From: JBFISM01 sp041608535
GTDB lineage: Bacteria; Actinomycetota; Acidimicrobiia; Spongiisociales; UBA5794
Direction of reading: 5' to 3'
Length of the DNA stretch: 18,595 bases
NCBI GenBank assembly: GCA_041608535.1
Contig: JBFISM010000071.1
Span: 1-18,595, forward strand
The notes under the pieces were generated by a model. It ran no database searches. It saw only the letters and a program-made list of their open reading frames with translations, and was not told the DNA's origin. Both the position numbers and the translations under genes were made by a program. Below, piece after piece: positions 7,334-13,971 of this stretch (positions are counted from its first letter, which is position 1; each line of letters starts with the position of its first letter).

Positions 7334-8035
7334 TTGACTACGCGTCCTGCCGATGTGCTGCGACCGGTGTCGATTGCGCGCGGTTTCACCGAGATGACCC
7401 CCGGATCGGTTCTGATCTCGATGGGCAAGACGAAGGTGCTGTGCACCGTCTCCATCGACGACGAAGTTCCACCGTGGATGCGGGGCAGTCCGCATGGCTG
7501 GATCACCGCCGAGTATGCGATGCTGCCCGGATCCGGCAACTCGCGCATCCCGCGCAAGTCGATCAGCGGGGGTCGCACCAAGGAGATTCAACGTCTCATC
7601 GGACGGTCGCTCCGTGCCGCCGTCGATCCGGCGGGCTTCGCCGACCTGACGGCTCGAGTCGATTGCGACGTGCTCCAAGCGGACGGGGGTACTCGTACCG
7701 CATCCATAACCGGGGCGTGGGTAGCTCTGGCCGACGCGTTCGACGTACTGGTGGGCGAGGGACGGTTGGAGGTGTCACCCGTGTCGCGTCACGTCGCTGC
7801 CGTCTCGGTGGGCCTCGTCGACGGGGAAGCCGTGCTCGATCTGGACTACGAACTCGACGTCGCCGCGGACGTCGACTTCAACGTGGTCATGACCGGTGAC
7901 GGGGAGTTGGTCGAGGTTCAGGGGACGGCCGAAGGGCGCACATTCTCTCGACATCAGCTGGACGAGATGCTCGATCTGGCGACGAAGGGCATTGCCGATC
8001 TCGTCGACGCGCAGGCGGCAGCTCGGAGATCGTGA
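7334..8035 (+). CDS. rph: Ribonuclease PH
   Basis: RNase PH is a phosphorolytic 3'-5' exoribonuclease that trims tRNA 3' ends, normally as a hexamer. The protein is 233 aa, slightly short for the family. Conserved blocks are LRPVSIARGF, EGSVLIS-like TPGSVLISMGKTKVLC (22-37), GWITAEYAMLPGS, SGGRTKEIQRLIGRSLRA (78-95), DCDVLQADGGTRTASITGA (110-128) and DYELDVAADVDFNVVMT, with D175 and D181 at the spacing of the metal-binding aspartates. The N-terminus lacks the usual R-x-DGR lead-in. The start is TTG at 7334, one base after the upstream TGA, with GAGG 6 nt before it; no better start precedes the conserved region. The genome encodes tRNAs without CCA, which fits a need for 3' trimming before CCA addition. 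Confidence 0.93.
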   Translation: MTTRPADVLRPVSIARGFTEMTPGSVLISMGKTKVLCTVSIDDEVPPWMRGSPHGWITAEYAMLPGSGNSRIPRKSISGGRTKEIQRLIGRSLRAAVDPAGFADLTARVDCDVLQADGGTRTASITGAWVALADAFDVLVGEGRLEVSPVSRHVAAVSVGLVDGEAVLDLDYELDVAADVDFNVVMTGDGELVEVQGTAEGRTFSRHQLDEMLDLATKGIADLVDAQAAARRS

Positions 8036-8619
8036 TGTTCGTCGATCGGGTCGTCGTTGCATCGCACAACGCCGACAAGATCGAGGAGATCGAAGCGGTG
8101 CTCGGTGGGCTCGAGCCGCCGATCGCAATCGTCCGGGGCATGTCGTGGCCGGAGATTCCGGAGACGGAGGACACTCTCGAAGGGAACGCACTGCTCAAAG
8201 CCCGCACGGTTGCGCAGGTCACCGGCGTGCCCGCACTCGCCGATGACACGGGCTTGGAAGTGTCCGCACTCGGTGGCGCTCCGGGTGTCCACACCGCTCG
8301 GTTCGCCGGCGAAGGTGCTACCTACAGCGACAATGTCGCCAAGCTGCTCGAGACGCTCGACGGGAAAGCCGACCGATCAGCGCGATTCCGTACGGCCGTC
8401 GCGATAGTGACACCCGCAGGGGACGAGCTCGTGGTGGACGGTGTGCTCGAAGGATCGATCGCCACGGAGCGGCGAGGCAGCCACGGATTCGGCTACGACC
8501 CGATCTTCCTCGTCGGCGATCGCACGCTCGCCGAGCTCGCCACGGAAGAGAAGAACGAGATCTCGCATCGGGCGCGTGCGCTCCGCCGGCTCGCCGAGGC
8601 GCTCCGTTACCGGAGCTGA
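8035..8619 (+). CDS. rdgB: RdgB/HAM1 family non-canonical purine NTP pyrophosphatase
   Basis: RdgB hydrolyses dITP, ITP and XTP to monophosphates and pyrophosphate, keeping deaminated purines out of DNA and RNA. The 194-aa protein has all family blocks: VVVASHNADKIEEI at the N-terminus, ETEDTLEGNALLKA, ADDTGLEVSALGGAPGVHTARFAG (69-92), GSHGFGYDPIFLV (148-160) and EEKNEISHRARAL (171-183). Two starts are possible, GTG 8032 and ATG 8035. The ATG is chosen because GGAG (8025-8028) is 6 nt away from it and only 3 nt from the GTG. It overlaps the rph stop (TGATG), and the rph-rdgB pairing is widely conserved in bacteria. Confidence 0.94.
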   Translation: MFVDRVVVASHNADKIEEIEAVLGGLEPPIAIVRGMSWPEIPETEDTLEGNALLKARTVAQVTGVPALADDTGLEVSALGGAPGVHTARFAGEGATYSDNVAKLLETLDGKADRSARFRTAVAIVTPAGDELVVDGVLEGSIATERRGSHGFGYDPIFLVGDRTLAELATEEKNEISHRARALRRLAEALRYRS

Positions 8620-8624
8620 GCGGC

Positions 8625-9695
8625 GTGGCCCAGGTGACGATTTCCAACGTGACCGTTGTCAAAGACGGCATCACCGTCCTCGATGACGTGTCGGTCGACG
8701 TCGGCGACGGCGAGCTGCTCGCCGTCCTCGGTCCGTCCGGAGCTGGGAAGACGTCATTGTTGCGCGTGGTCGCCGGGCTCGACACACCCACGTCGGGGAC
8801 CGTGCTCGTCGACGGAGTCGACATCACGAAGATGGCGCCGAAGGATCGGGACGTGGCCATGGTGTTTCAAGAAGCGGTGGTCTTCCCGAACCTCGACGTC
8901 GGCGGCAACGTCGCCTTTCCGCTGAAGATCCGACGTCGCTCGGCGGAGGAGATCGCGGAACGAGTCGGCGCCGAAACGCGGGCCCTTCACATCGAGGGTC
9001 TGCTGCGGAGACGTTCCAGCGAGCTGTCGGCGGGGGAGAAGCATCTCGTCCAGATTGCCCGGTCGCTGGTCCGAGCGCCGCGTCTGTTCTTGATGGACGA
9101 GCCTCTCGCCAGGATCGATGCGGGCACCCGGGAGCGGATGCGCAGCGAGCTGAAGATGATGCAGCGCGGGTACGGGGTCACGACTTTGTATGTCACCAAC
9201 GACCCTCGCGAAGCGATGGCTCTGGCGGACCGGATCCTGGTGATGGTGCGCGGCCGCACCGTGCAGATCGGCACACCGGAAGGTCTGTACCGCCGCCCGG
9301 TGACGCTGACGGTGGCCAAGCTCATCGGCGAGGTCAATGTGGTTGAGGTCACCGTGAAGGAGGCGCCGCACGGGGCCTACCAGTTGGTGGCCGGACAGCT
9401 CAGCGAGCAAGCCTGGGCCACCACTCTGGAGCACTACGTGGGTGCGACCGTCGACCTGGCGATCCGTCCCGAGGCCGTGCGTTTCCCAGTGGAGGGCGGC
9501 ACGGTTGCGACCGTCGAGAACGTCATCAACCATGGAAGCCATCTGCTCGTGCAATGCGTCGGCGACGACTTCGCAGTGTGGGCGCGGACGCCTGATATGA
9601 GCCATGCGTTGGGGGACACGGTTCACATCAGCCTGGCGGATCACACGCTGTTCGATGCAGCGACTCACCGCGTCGTGGCGCGGGCGACTCCGTGA
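8625..9695 (+). CDS. MalK/UgpC-type ABC ATPase with degenerate signature and H-loop
   Basis: This 356-aa protein has the layout of sugar-importer ATPases: a nucleotide-binding domain (about 4-235) and a C-terminal TOBE/OB-like regulatory region (about 236-353). Walker A GPSGAGKT (36-43), Q82 and Walker B with D158-E159 are intact. The signature is LSAGE (134-138) followed by KHLVQIARS instead of LSGGQ-R-QRVA, and the H-loop reads VTND, so N192 replaces the switch histidine. By general ABC biochemistry, loss of this His usually cripples ATP hydrolysis. No permease or binding-protein gene is near. It may act as the weak half of a heterodimer with another MalK, or be a regulatory protein. The start is GTG 8625, with GGAG 9 nt upstream inside the rdgB end. 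Confidence 0.82.
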   Translation: MAQVTISNVTVVKDGITVLDDVSVDVGDGELLAVLGPSGAGKTSLLRVVAGLDTPTSGTVLVDGVDITKMAPKDRDVAMVFQEAVVFPNLDVGGNVAFPLKIRRRSAEEIAERVGAETRALHIEGLLRRRSSELSAGEKHLVQIARSLVRAPRLFLMDEPLARIDAGTRERMRSELKMMQRGYGVTTLYVTNDPREAMALADRILVMVRGRTVQIGTPEGLYRRPVTLTVAKLIGEVNVVEVTVKEAPHGAYQLVAGQLSEQAWATTLEHYVGATVDLAIRPEAVRFPVEGGTVATVENVINHGSHLLVQCVGDDFAVWARTPDMSHALGDTVHISLADHTLFDAATHRVVARATP

Positions 9696-9725
9696 TGTGA
9701 AGCCGGTCCCCGCAATCCCCGAGAC

Positions 9726-10772
9726 TCATATGTCGAGCCGGTAGAGGTGGAAGAAGCCGCCATCGGCGTCGATGCGACTCACCGAAGCGAAGCCGGCCTC
9801 CCTGGCGAGGGCCTCGACCAGGTCGGGCCGAATCACCGTTCCGATCGCAGCCGACGGCTGCTCGGCCATCGCTGCCGGGAGGCAATGGTTGACACTCCAG
9901 CCATACATGAAGCGCTCGATCTCATCGCCGGGTGCGACGAAGCTGTCGGCAACTCCTTCGTCCGCCACCAACACGACACCGCCGGGGGCGAGCGAATCTC
10001 GTATCCCAGTGAGCACGGCCACCGGTGCGCTCATGTCGTGGAGCGCCTCGAGGATCGTGACGAGATCGAACGGACCGTGGCTCGGTACTGCGGCAGCATC
10101 GGCCCACTCGTAGCGCACATCGACACCGTCACGTGCGGCGATGGCTCGGGCATCGTCGATCGAGGCGCGGTCGACATCGATCCCGATCACCTCGGCGTTG
10201 GGAAACCCGCTCGCCAGGGCGAGGGTGGAGTAGCCGAGCCCGCAGCCGACGTCTGCGATTCTGCCGCTGTTGTCGAGCCGCTCTTTTACGTCCGGCATGG
10301 CGTTGATCCAGCTGTCGACGAGTTCCCGGGCGAAGGCAGGCCGGTTGATGTCTGCCTGGCCTGTGCGGAAATGCTTTCTAACTCCGGAGCCACTGCGGTA
10401 CGCCGCCACGACCTGGTCCATCGCCTGTGCCGCACCCAACACCATTTGCGCCAGCGGCGAGACATGGAGTGGGCTGACCGGGTCGATGAAGGCCGGGGCG
10501 ATCTCCGGGCGCAGTGAATAGCGGCGCACGTCCCACGGCGCAGGCGAATCGTCCACCTCGACGAACCCGGCTACAGCCTGCTGTTCGAGCCACTCTCGGG
10601 CGTAGCGCTCATCGATGCCGGCCCGGCTTGCCAGCTCGACCACGGTCCTTGCTTCGAGCAGGTGCGGGTATAGGGCCAACTCCTTGCCGATGTGCACGCT
10701 GAGCAGCTCGAGGCTCTGGATTGCCGACACGAACAATCGTTCGTCGATGGGGGTGCGGGTGATGGTCGCCAT
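9726..10772 (-). CDS. Winged-helix/SAM-dependent methyltransferase, Rv2258c-like
   Basis: This 348-aa protein has an N-terminal winged-helix-like region (about 15-90, with ARTVVELASRAGIDERYAREWLEQQAVAGF) followed by a class I methyltransferase domain. Motif I is ADVGCGLG (173-180), the acidic end of strand 2 is D199 (VIGIDVDRAS), and motif post-I/III are visible at WADAAAVP, FDLVTILEALHD (235-246) and LAPGGVVLVADE (261-272). The substrate is unknown. The layout resembles actinobacterial proteins such as Rv2258c, where the helical N-terminus makes a dimer and lid rather than binding DNA. The ATG start has a strong GAGGAGG (10781-10787 on plus) at 8 nt. It ends 30 bp from the convergent ABC ATPase gene and lies downstream of the broken regulator gene. 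Confidence 0.85.
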   Translation of the reverse strand: MATITRTPIDERLFVSAIQSLELLSVHIGKELALYPHLLEARTVVELASRAGIDERYAREWLEQQAVAGFVEVDDSPAPWDVRRYSLRPEIAPAFIDPVSPLHVSPLAQMVLGAAQAMDQVVAAYRSGSGVRKHFRTGQADINRPAFARELVDSWINAMPDVKERLDNSGRIADVGCGLGYSTLALASGFPNAEVIGIDVDRASIDDARAIAARDGVDVRYEWADAAAVPSHGPFDLVTILEALHDMSAPVAVLTGIRDSLAPGGVVLVADEGVADSFVAPGDEIERFMYGWSVNHCLPAAMAEQPSAAIGTVIRPDLVEALAREAGFASVSRIDADGGFFHLYRLDI

Positions 10773-10823
10773 GGCCGTGTCCTCCTCGTCGAGACTTCGT
10801 ACCGGAGGCGTGAGGTGAGACGG

Positions 10824-10852
10824 GAAGGTGTGAGGCGACGACTCACACCTTC
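10824..10852. terminator. 11-bp perfect inverted repeat (possible terminator or attenuator)
   Basis: GAAGGTGTGAG (10824-10834) pairs perfectly with 10842-10852 around a 7-nt loop, and one G-T plus one G-C pair can extend it. It lies between the broken regulator gene and the methyltransferase, both read on the minus strand. There is no clean T-run after it, so it may terminate weakly or act as an operator or leader structure. Confidence 0.45.
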
Positions 10853-10856
10853 TCTT

Positions 10857-10881
10857 GGTGATTCAGGTCGTGGTGATTCAG
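10857..10881. repeat. Two direct copies of a 10-bp sequence overlapping a stop codon
   Basis: GGTGATTCAG occurs at 10857-10866 and 10872-10881, 15 bp apart. On the minus strand each copy supplies a TGA in the same frame, so the 3' end of the broken gene has two in-frame stops five codons apart. A small local duplication is the simplest explanation. Confidence 0.5.
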
Positions 10882-11945
10882 AACGTCCAAGCCACGGGTT
10901 GCGTGGGGGTGTAGACGCATTCACGACCGGTGTGCACATGGGCGTCCAGGTGCTCGGCCACCCGCTCGTCCACGGCCCGAACGTTCCTGATGGCGGCGCG
11001 GATCCTCCAGGTCACGGCGGACCTCGCCTTCTCGACGGGATCGCCCGTGATCCGCTGCGTGCCCCGTAGGGCGTAGCTCTTGCTGAGATGATCGATGATC
11101 GCTTCCTTTTCGAGGCGTGCGTTCTCGGCGCCGTCGGCGTCGCCGAAGGCCTCCGCGTCGGCGATTCGTTCGTCCAGCTCAGCGAGTCTGCTGCGGTACT
11201 CACGCAGGGCCCGGCGGTCGCTTGCGGGACCGTGGGACCCGGAGACGAGCTTGGCGTCGACCAGGTCGACGGCTGCTTGCGGGACCCCGGGGTTGCGAAG
11301 CAGCTGTGCGAGGTCGTGCATGCCTTTCGAATCACGAACGTGTTTCGCTTCGCCGCCCATGGCCACCTCCCAGGAGTCGCCGTGGTTGCGGAAGGTGCCC
11401 GTCGTCGCGCTTTGACGGGTCGAGGAGGCGGAGTCGAGTGCGGCAAGTCGTTTGCAGACGTCGTTCACCGTCGCGGACAGGCTGGAGACGGGGACCGGCT
11501 CGGGCAACGGTGCGATCGAGGTCATCCAAGCAGCGTCCCGTTCGGGCAGACGCATTTCGGGAAAGCATTGATGGGCAATACCAGCCGCCATTGCAGCACC
11601 CTCCTCGTCCCCCCCTCGCCGCAACGTGACGCTCGCTGCCTCCGCCGCCCACGCGGTCTCCGGAAGGTCACCGGCCCTGTAGAACAGTCCGAGCGATCGG
11701 GCCAGCTGGGAGCCTGCCGCGGCGAGCTCACCGACCGTGGCGTGTACCAACCCCCGCACCGTGCCAATCGCCGCAGCCGCCCACGGTGATCCCCCGGTCC
11801 GCACGTGCATCTTGAGAGCGTCGAGAAGATCCGCCGCTTGGTCGGGTTGCTCCGGAGCAATGAGGACGGCGTGAACGAGACGGGCCCATATGTGATTGGC
11901 CGATCCAGGTTGGGCTGCCGTCGTGGTCTCCACGATGGTGGTCAA
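10878..11945 (-). CDS. 3' fragment of the broken gene: helical region plus C-terminal regulator domain
   Basis: The frame is 355 codons from a TTG (11943-11945), in the same frame as the middle fragment and separated from it only by the TGA and nine codons. Residues about 1-125 continue the Ala-rich repeat helices. Residues about 190-350 form the C-terminal domain: GDSWEVAMGG, DSKGMHDLAQLLRNPG, a charged coiled stretch (REYRSRLAELDERIADAEAFGDADGAENARLEKE) and a basic helix ending in HVHTGRECVYTP. In homologues this domain sits at the end of large ATPase regulators. A GAGG about 9 nt before the TTG could allow some restart, so a separately expressed product cannot be excluded. Confidence 0.55.
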   Translation of the reverse strand: MTTIVETTTAAQPGSANHIWARLVHAVLIAPEQPDQAADLLDALKMHVRTGGSPWAAAAIGTVRGLVHATVGELAAAGSQLARSLGLFYRAGDLPETAWAAEAASVTLRRGGDEEGAAMAAGIAHQCFPEMRLPERDAAWMTSIAPLPEPVPVSSLSATVNDVCKRLAALDSASSTRQSATTGTFRNHGDSWEVAMGGEAKHVRDSKGMHDLAQLLRNPGVPQAAVDLVDAKLVSGSHGPASDRRALREYRSRLAELDERIADAEAFGDADGAENARLEKEAIIDHLSKSYALRGTQRITGDPVEKARSAVTWRIRAAIRNVRAVDERVAEHLDAHVHTGRECVYTPTQPVAWTF

Positions 11946-11972
11946 TTCCGTGGCCTCGTCAGCGTCGCCCTG

Positions 11973-12578
11973 TCACGCCAGGTTGAGAGCGAGATGGATT
12001 CGAAGTTCGTCGACCAGCGCATCCAACTCGGCGGTCGCTGCCAGTTCGATGGCGGTGGCGAAATGATGTCGGGCGATCTCGTAGTCACCTTGGGCGCGGT
12101 GCATCAAACCGAGCGTCCGGTGGGCCAGCGCTTGCGCAACGCCGTCGGTCGACTCGAGCACGGCTTGGGACATCGCACGCGCTTCGTCTCTGCGCCCGAC
12201 GTCGCGATCGAGCGTCGCAGCCGATGCGGCGGCGAGCGGCCATGCGGGATGAGCAGGTTCGTTCCAGCGAGTGAACACTCGGTCGCAGAGATTGGTCGCC
12301 TCGGACTGGTAGGCGCCTGCGTCGAGCCACCACACCCATCGCAAAATGCGATAGACCCGATCGGGGTGCCCGTCGAGGGCCACGCAGTGGTCGACGACCT
12401 TGCGGACGGTGTCGAACGCCGCCGTCGCCCTTGCGGCGCCATCCTCGTAGCCGATGCTGAGATGGGAGTACGGCTGTGCCTCGACGAGCTGCAGCGCAGC
12501 CGCGGCGAGACGCTCCTGGCTCACCTCCGGACTCTCGACCCTGCGTAGCTCGTCCCGGAAGAACATCCTGATGGTCAC
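11973..12578 (-). CDS. Middle fragment of the broken gene: TPR-like helical portion
   Basis: This is a 201-codon frame starting at GTG 12576-12578, but the homologous reading extends upstream to about 12620 (SHHEQIGAATWHRLL). The sequence is helical and Ala-rich, with TPR-like stretches (AQALAHRTLGLMHRAQGDYEIARHHF). It ends at a TGA that is in frame with the next fragment. An independent start at the GTG is unsupported, because it lies within a conserved LLVTIRMF block. Confidence 0.5.
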   Translation of the reverse strand: MTIRMFFRDELRRVESPEVSQERLAAAALQLVEAQPYSHLSIGYEDGAARATAAFDTVRKVVDHCVALDGHPDRVYRILRWVWWLDAGAYQSEATNLCDRVFTRWNEPAHPAWPLAAASAATLDRDVGRRDEARAMSQAVLESTDGVAQALAHRTLGLMHRAQGDYEIARHHFATAIELAATAELDALVDELRIHLALNLA

Positions 12579-13443
12579 CAGCAGCCGGTGCCAAGTGGCG
12601 GCCCCGATCTGCTCGTGATGCGAGGGAACGGTCGACGAGACCCTGCAGGAGCGCCACGGCCTCGGTTCGTGACTTTCCGGTGATGGCGGCAGCCGTGCCG
12701 TGGGTGAACAATCCCTCGAACAGCGAGCACGCGAGCAGGAACTGCTGCTCCTCCTCGTTGAGCTGCTCGTACGACCAGCGGATGGCCGCAGCGAGGCTGC
12801 GGTGGCGCGAGGGACCCCGGTCCCGGCGTCTGGAGAGAAGATCGATTCTCGGCTCGAGATCGTGGAGCATCTCCGCCGGTGACGCGGTGCGGGCCTTGGC
12901 CGCAGCCAACTCGATGGCGAGTGGCAAGCCGTCGAGTTGCCTGACGAGACGTTCTACATCGTGGAGCTCGGCGTTCATCGCCACGCCGCGCGCCTCGACC
13001 TCGCTCAGGTAGAGCTCGGCTGCAGGAGAGGGACCGGCGGGAGCCTCTGTTGGTAGACCCACCAGGGGGACGAGCCGCTCCTCTTCCAACTCGAGCGGCT
13101 CCCGACTCGTGGCGAGGATGGCCACGGTGGCAGCCGCATCGAGCACGTGCTCGCAGTTGTCGAGCACGACGAGGGCCGATCGATCGGCGGTCGCCCGGCA
13201 GAAATCCTCGAGGGAGCTCGATCCGAGCTCGGCCGCCGCCGTTTCGGCCAGCCGGTGGTTGGTGTGGGATGCCAGACCAACGAAGTACGTCTCGGTGCTC
13301 CCGTCGACATCTTCCAGCACCGCCTCGGCGAGCCGGGTCTTACCGGCGCCGCCCGGTCCCACGATGGTCACCAGCCGCCACTCGTCGAGAAGCTCGACGA
13401 TCTGCCGCAACTCCTCGTCGCGTCCGATGAGCGTCCTGCTCAT
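12085..13443 (-). CDS. 5' fragment of the broken gene: NB-ARC ATPase portion
   Basis: The open frame is 452 codons, but only the first roughly 275 residues are authentic; after LVDRSL the frame is shifted and reads basic, low-complexity shadow sequence. Visible parts are the GRDEELRQIVELL lead-in, the P-loop at 29-36, LVVLDNCEH at 91-99, ATSREPL at 111-117 and GLPLAIEL at 172-179. The stretch between the Walker B region and ATSREPL is shorter than usual, suggesting a small internal deletion. A TACGAT box 7 nt before the ATG suggests leaderless expression. If translated, it would give an ATPase domain with an abnormal tail. Confidence 0.6.
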   Translation of the reverse strand: MSRTLIGRDEELRQIVELLDEWRLVTIVGPGGAGKTRLAEAVLEDVDGSTETYFVGLASHTNHRLAETAAAELGSSSLEDFCRATADRSALVVLDNCEHVLDAAATVAILATSREPLELEEERLVPLVGLPTEAPAGPSPAAELYLSEVEARGVAMNAELHDVERLVRQLDGLPLAIELAAAKARTASPAEMLHDLEPRIDLLSRRRDRGPSRHRSLAAAIRWSYEQLNEEEQQFLLACSLFEGLFTHGTAAAITGKSRTEAVALLQGLVDRSLASRADRGRHLAPAAGDHQDVLPGRATQGRESGGEPGASRRGCAAARRGTAVLPSQHRLRGWRRKGDGGVRHRPQGRRPLRGPRRAPRSGLSHFAMGVVARRRRLPVRGDQSLRPSVHSLERTCSSRMAARRRIGCDARSRRRAQRRSACDVPSRARVDRRRCASAGPPDARFDAPRPR

Positions 13444-13450
13444 GTGCTCA

Positions 13451-13456
13451 ATCGTA
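13451..13456 (-). promoter_or_regulatory. Putative leaderless -10 box of the broken regulator gene
   Basis: On the minus strand TACGAT lies 7 nt before the ATG at 13443, and no ribosome site is visible between them. No clear -35 box was seen. Confidence 0.35.
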
Positions 13457-13576
13457 TCTCGCGAGCTTGCGTGCGCTCCGCCCGTTTGCGCGCAATGTCT
13501 GCCGGCGAACGGGGGTTGAGAGTGTGGTGGCGGTGATCGTTGCGATCGAAGCGGCTGTTCCCGGACGGTCGGTCAC

Positions 13577-13582
13577 TATCCT
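13577..13582 (+). promoter_or_regulatory. Possible -10 box of the tRNA-Gly cluster
   Basis: TATCCT ends 10 nt before the 5' end of tRNA-Gly, a normal distance for a stable-RNA promoter. No good -35 box is apparent, so this is tentative. Confidence 0.35.
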
Positions 13583-13592
13583 TGCGCCACTT

Positions 13593-13663
13593 GCGGATGT
13601 AGCTCAATGGTAGAGCCCCAGCCTTCCAAGCTGGTTATGCGGGTTCGATTCCCGTCATCCGCT
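13593..13663 (+). tRNA. tRNA-Gly (anticodon TCC)
   Basis: The acceptor arms GCGGATG and CATCCGC pair fully. The anticodon stem is CCAGC/GCTGG with loop CTTCCAA, giving anticodon TCC, which reads GGA. The T-arm has GGTTCGATTCC. The discriminator is T at 13663 and no CCA is encoded. It is the first of three clustered plus-strand tRNAs. Confidence 0.95.
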
Positions 13664-13698
13664 CGGCGAACGGCGTGGCGCCGGTCGTGTAATCTCCC

Positions 13699-13771
13699 GC
13701 CCCCGTAGCTCAGTGGACAGAGCAGGAGCCTTCTAAGCTCTTGGTCGAGGGTTCGAATCCTTCCGGGGGCG
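13699..13771 (+). tRNA. tRNA-Arg (anticodon TCT)
   Basis: The acceptor arms GCCCCCG and CGGGGGC pair fully. The anticodon stem is GGAGC/GCTCT with one G-T pair, and loop CTTCTAA gives anticodon TCT, which reads AGA. The T-arm has GGTTCGAATCC. The discriminator is G at 13771 and no CCA is encoded. Confidence 0.95.
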
Positions 13772-13793
13772 CGGTGGCGAATGCGTCACACAT

Positions 13794-13869
13794 GGTGGCC
13801 GTAGCTCAGCTCGGTTAGAGCGCCTGGTTGTGGTCCAGGAGGTCGCGGGTTCAAATCCCGTCGGCCACC
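13794..13869 (+). tRNA. tRNA-His (anticodon GTG)
   Basis: The acceptor arms GTGGCCG (13795-13801) and CGGCCAC pair fully. The extra encoded G at 13794 can pair with the discriminator C at 13869, the G-1:C73 identity pair of bacterial tRNA-His. The anticodon stem is CCTGG/CCAGG with loop TTGTGGT, giving GTG. No CCA is encoded. Confidence 0.95.
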
Positions 13870-13959
13870 CCAAACATCGCCCTCGGATGCGCGCCGCACA
13901 AACGCGGAGCGAATAGCAGGACGAACCTGACGACCCGCACCCGGCATCGAATTCCTGGG

Positions 13960-13965
13960 TAGCCT
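13960..13965 (+). promoter_or_regulatory. Putative leaderless -10 box of the acyl-CoA oxidase-like gene
   Basis: TAGCCT lies 6 nt before the GTG at 13972 and no ribosome site is visible. The same hexamer at the same distance precedes the acyltransferase gene on the other strand, which strengthens both calls. Confidence 0.5.
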
Positions 13966-13971
13966 CGGTCG

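Larger units (their letters stand above)
10878..13443 (-). pseudogene. NB-ARC/TPR regulator-like gene broken by a frameshift and an in-frame TGA
   Basis: Read with two corrections, this is one protein of about 855 aa. It has an NB-ARC/LuxR-type ATPase (P-loop GPGGAGKT, LVVLDNCEH, GLPLAIEL), a TPR-like helical middle, and a C-terminal domain often found at the end of actinobacterial ATPase regulators (DSKGMHDLAQLLRNPG, then RARSAVTWRIRAAIRNV-type basic helix, then HVHTGRECVY). The frame changes by one base at about 12590-12625: LVDRSL is in one frame, and WHRLLVTIRMFF, which normally follows in homologues, is in the next. A single TGA (11973-11975) then separates ALNLA from QGDADEATELT in the same frame. 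The total of 2566 nt is three times 855 plus one, as expected for one extra base. There is no N-terminal DNA-binding domain. Sequencing error is possible but would have to occur twice. Confidence 0.72.
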
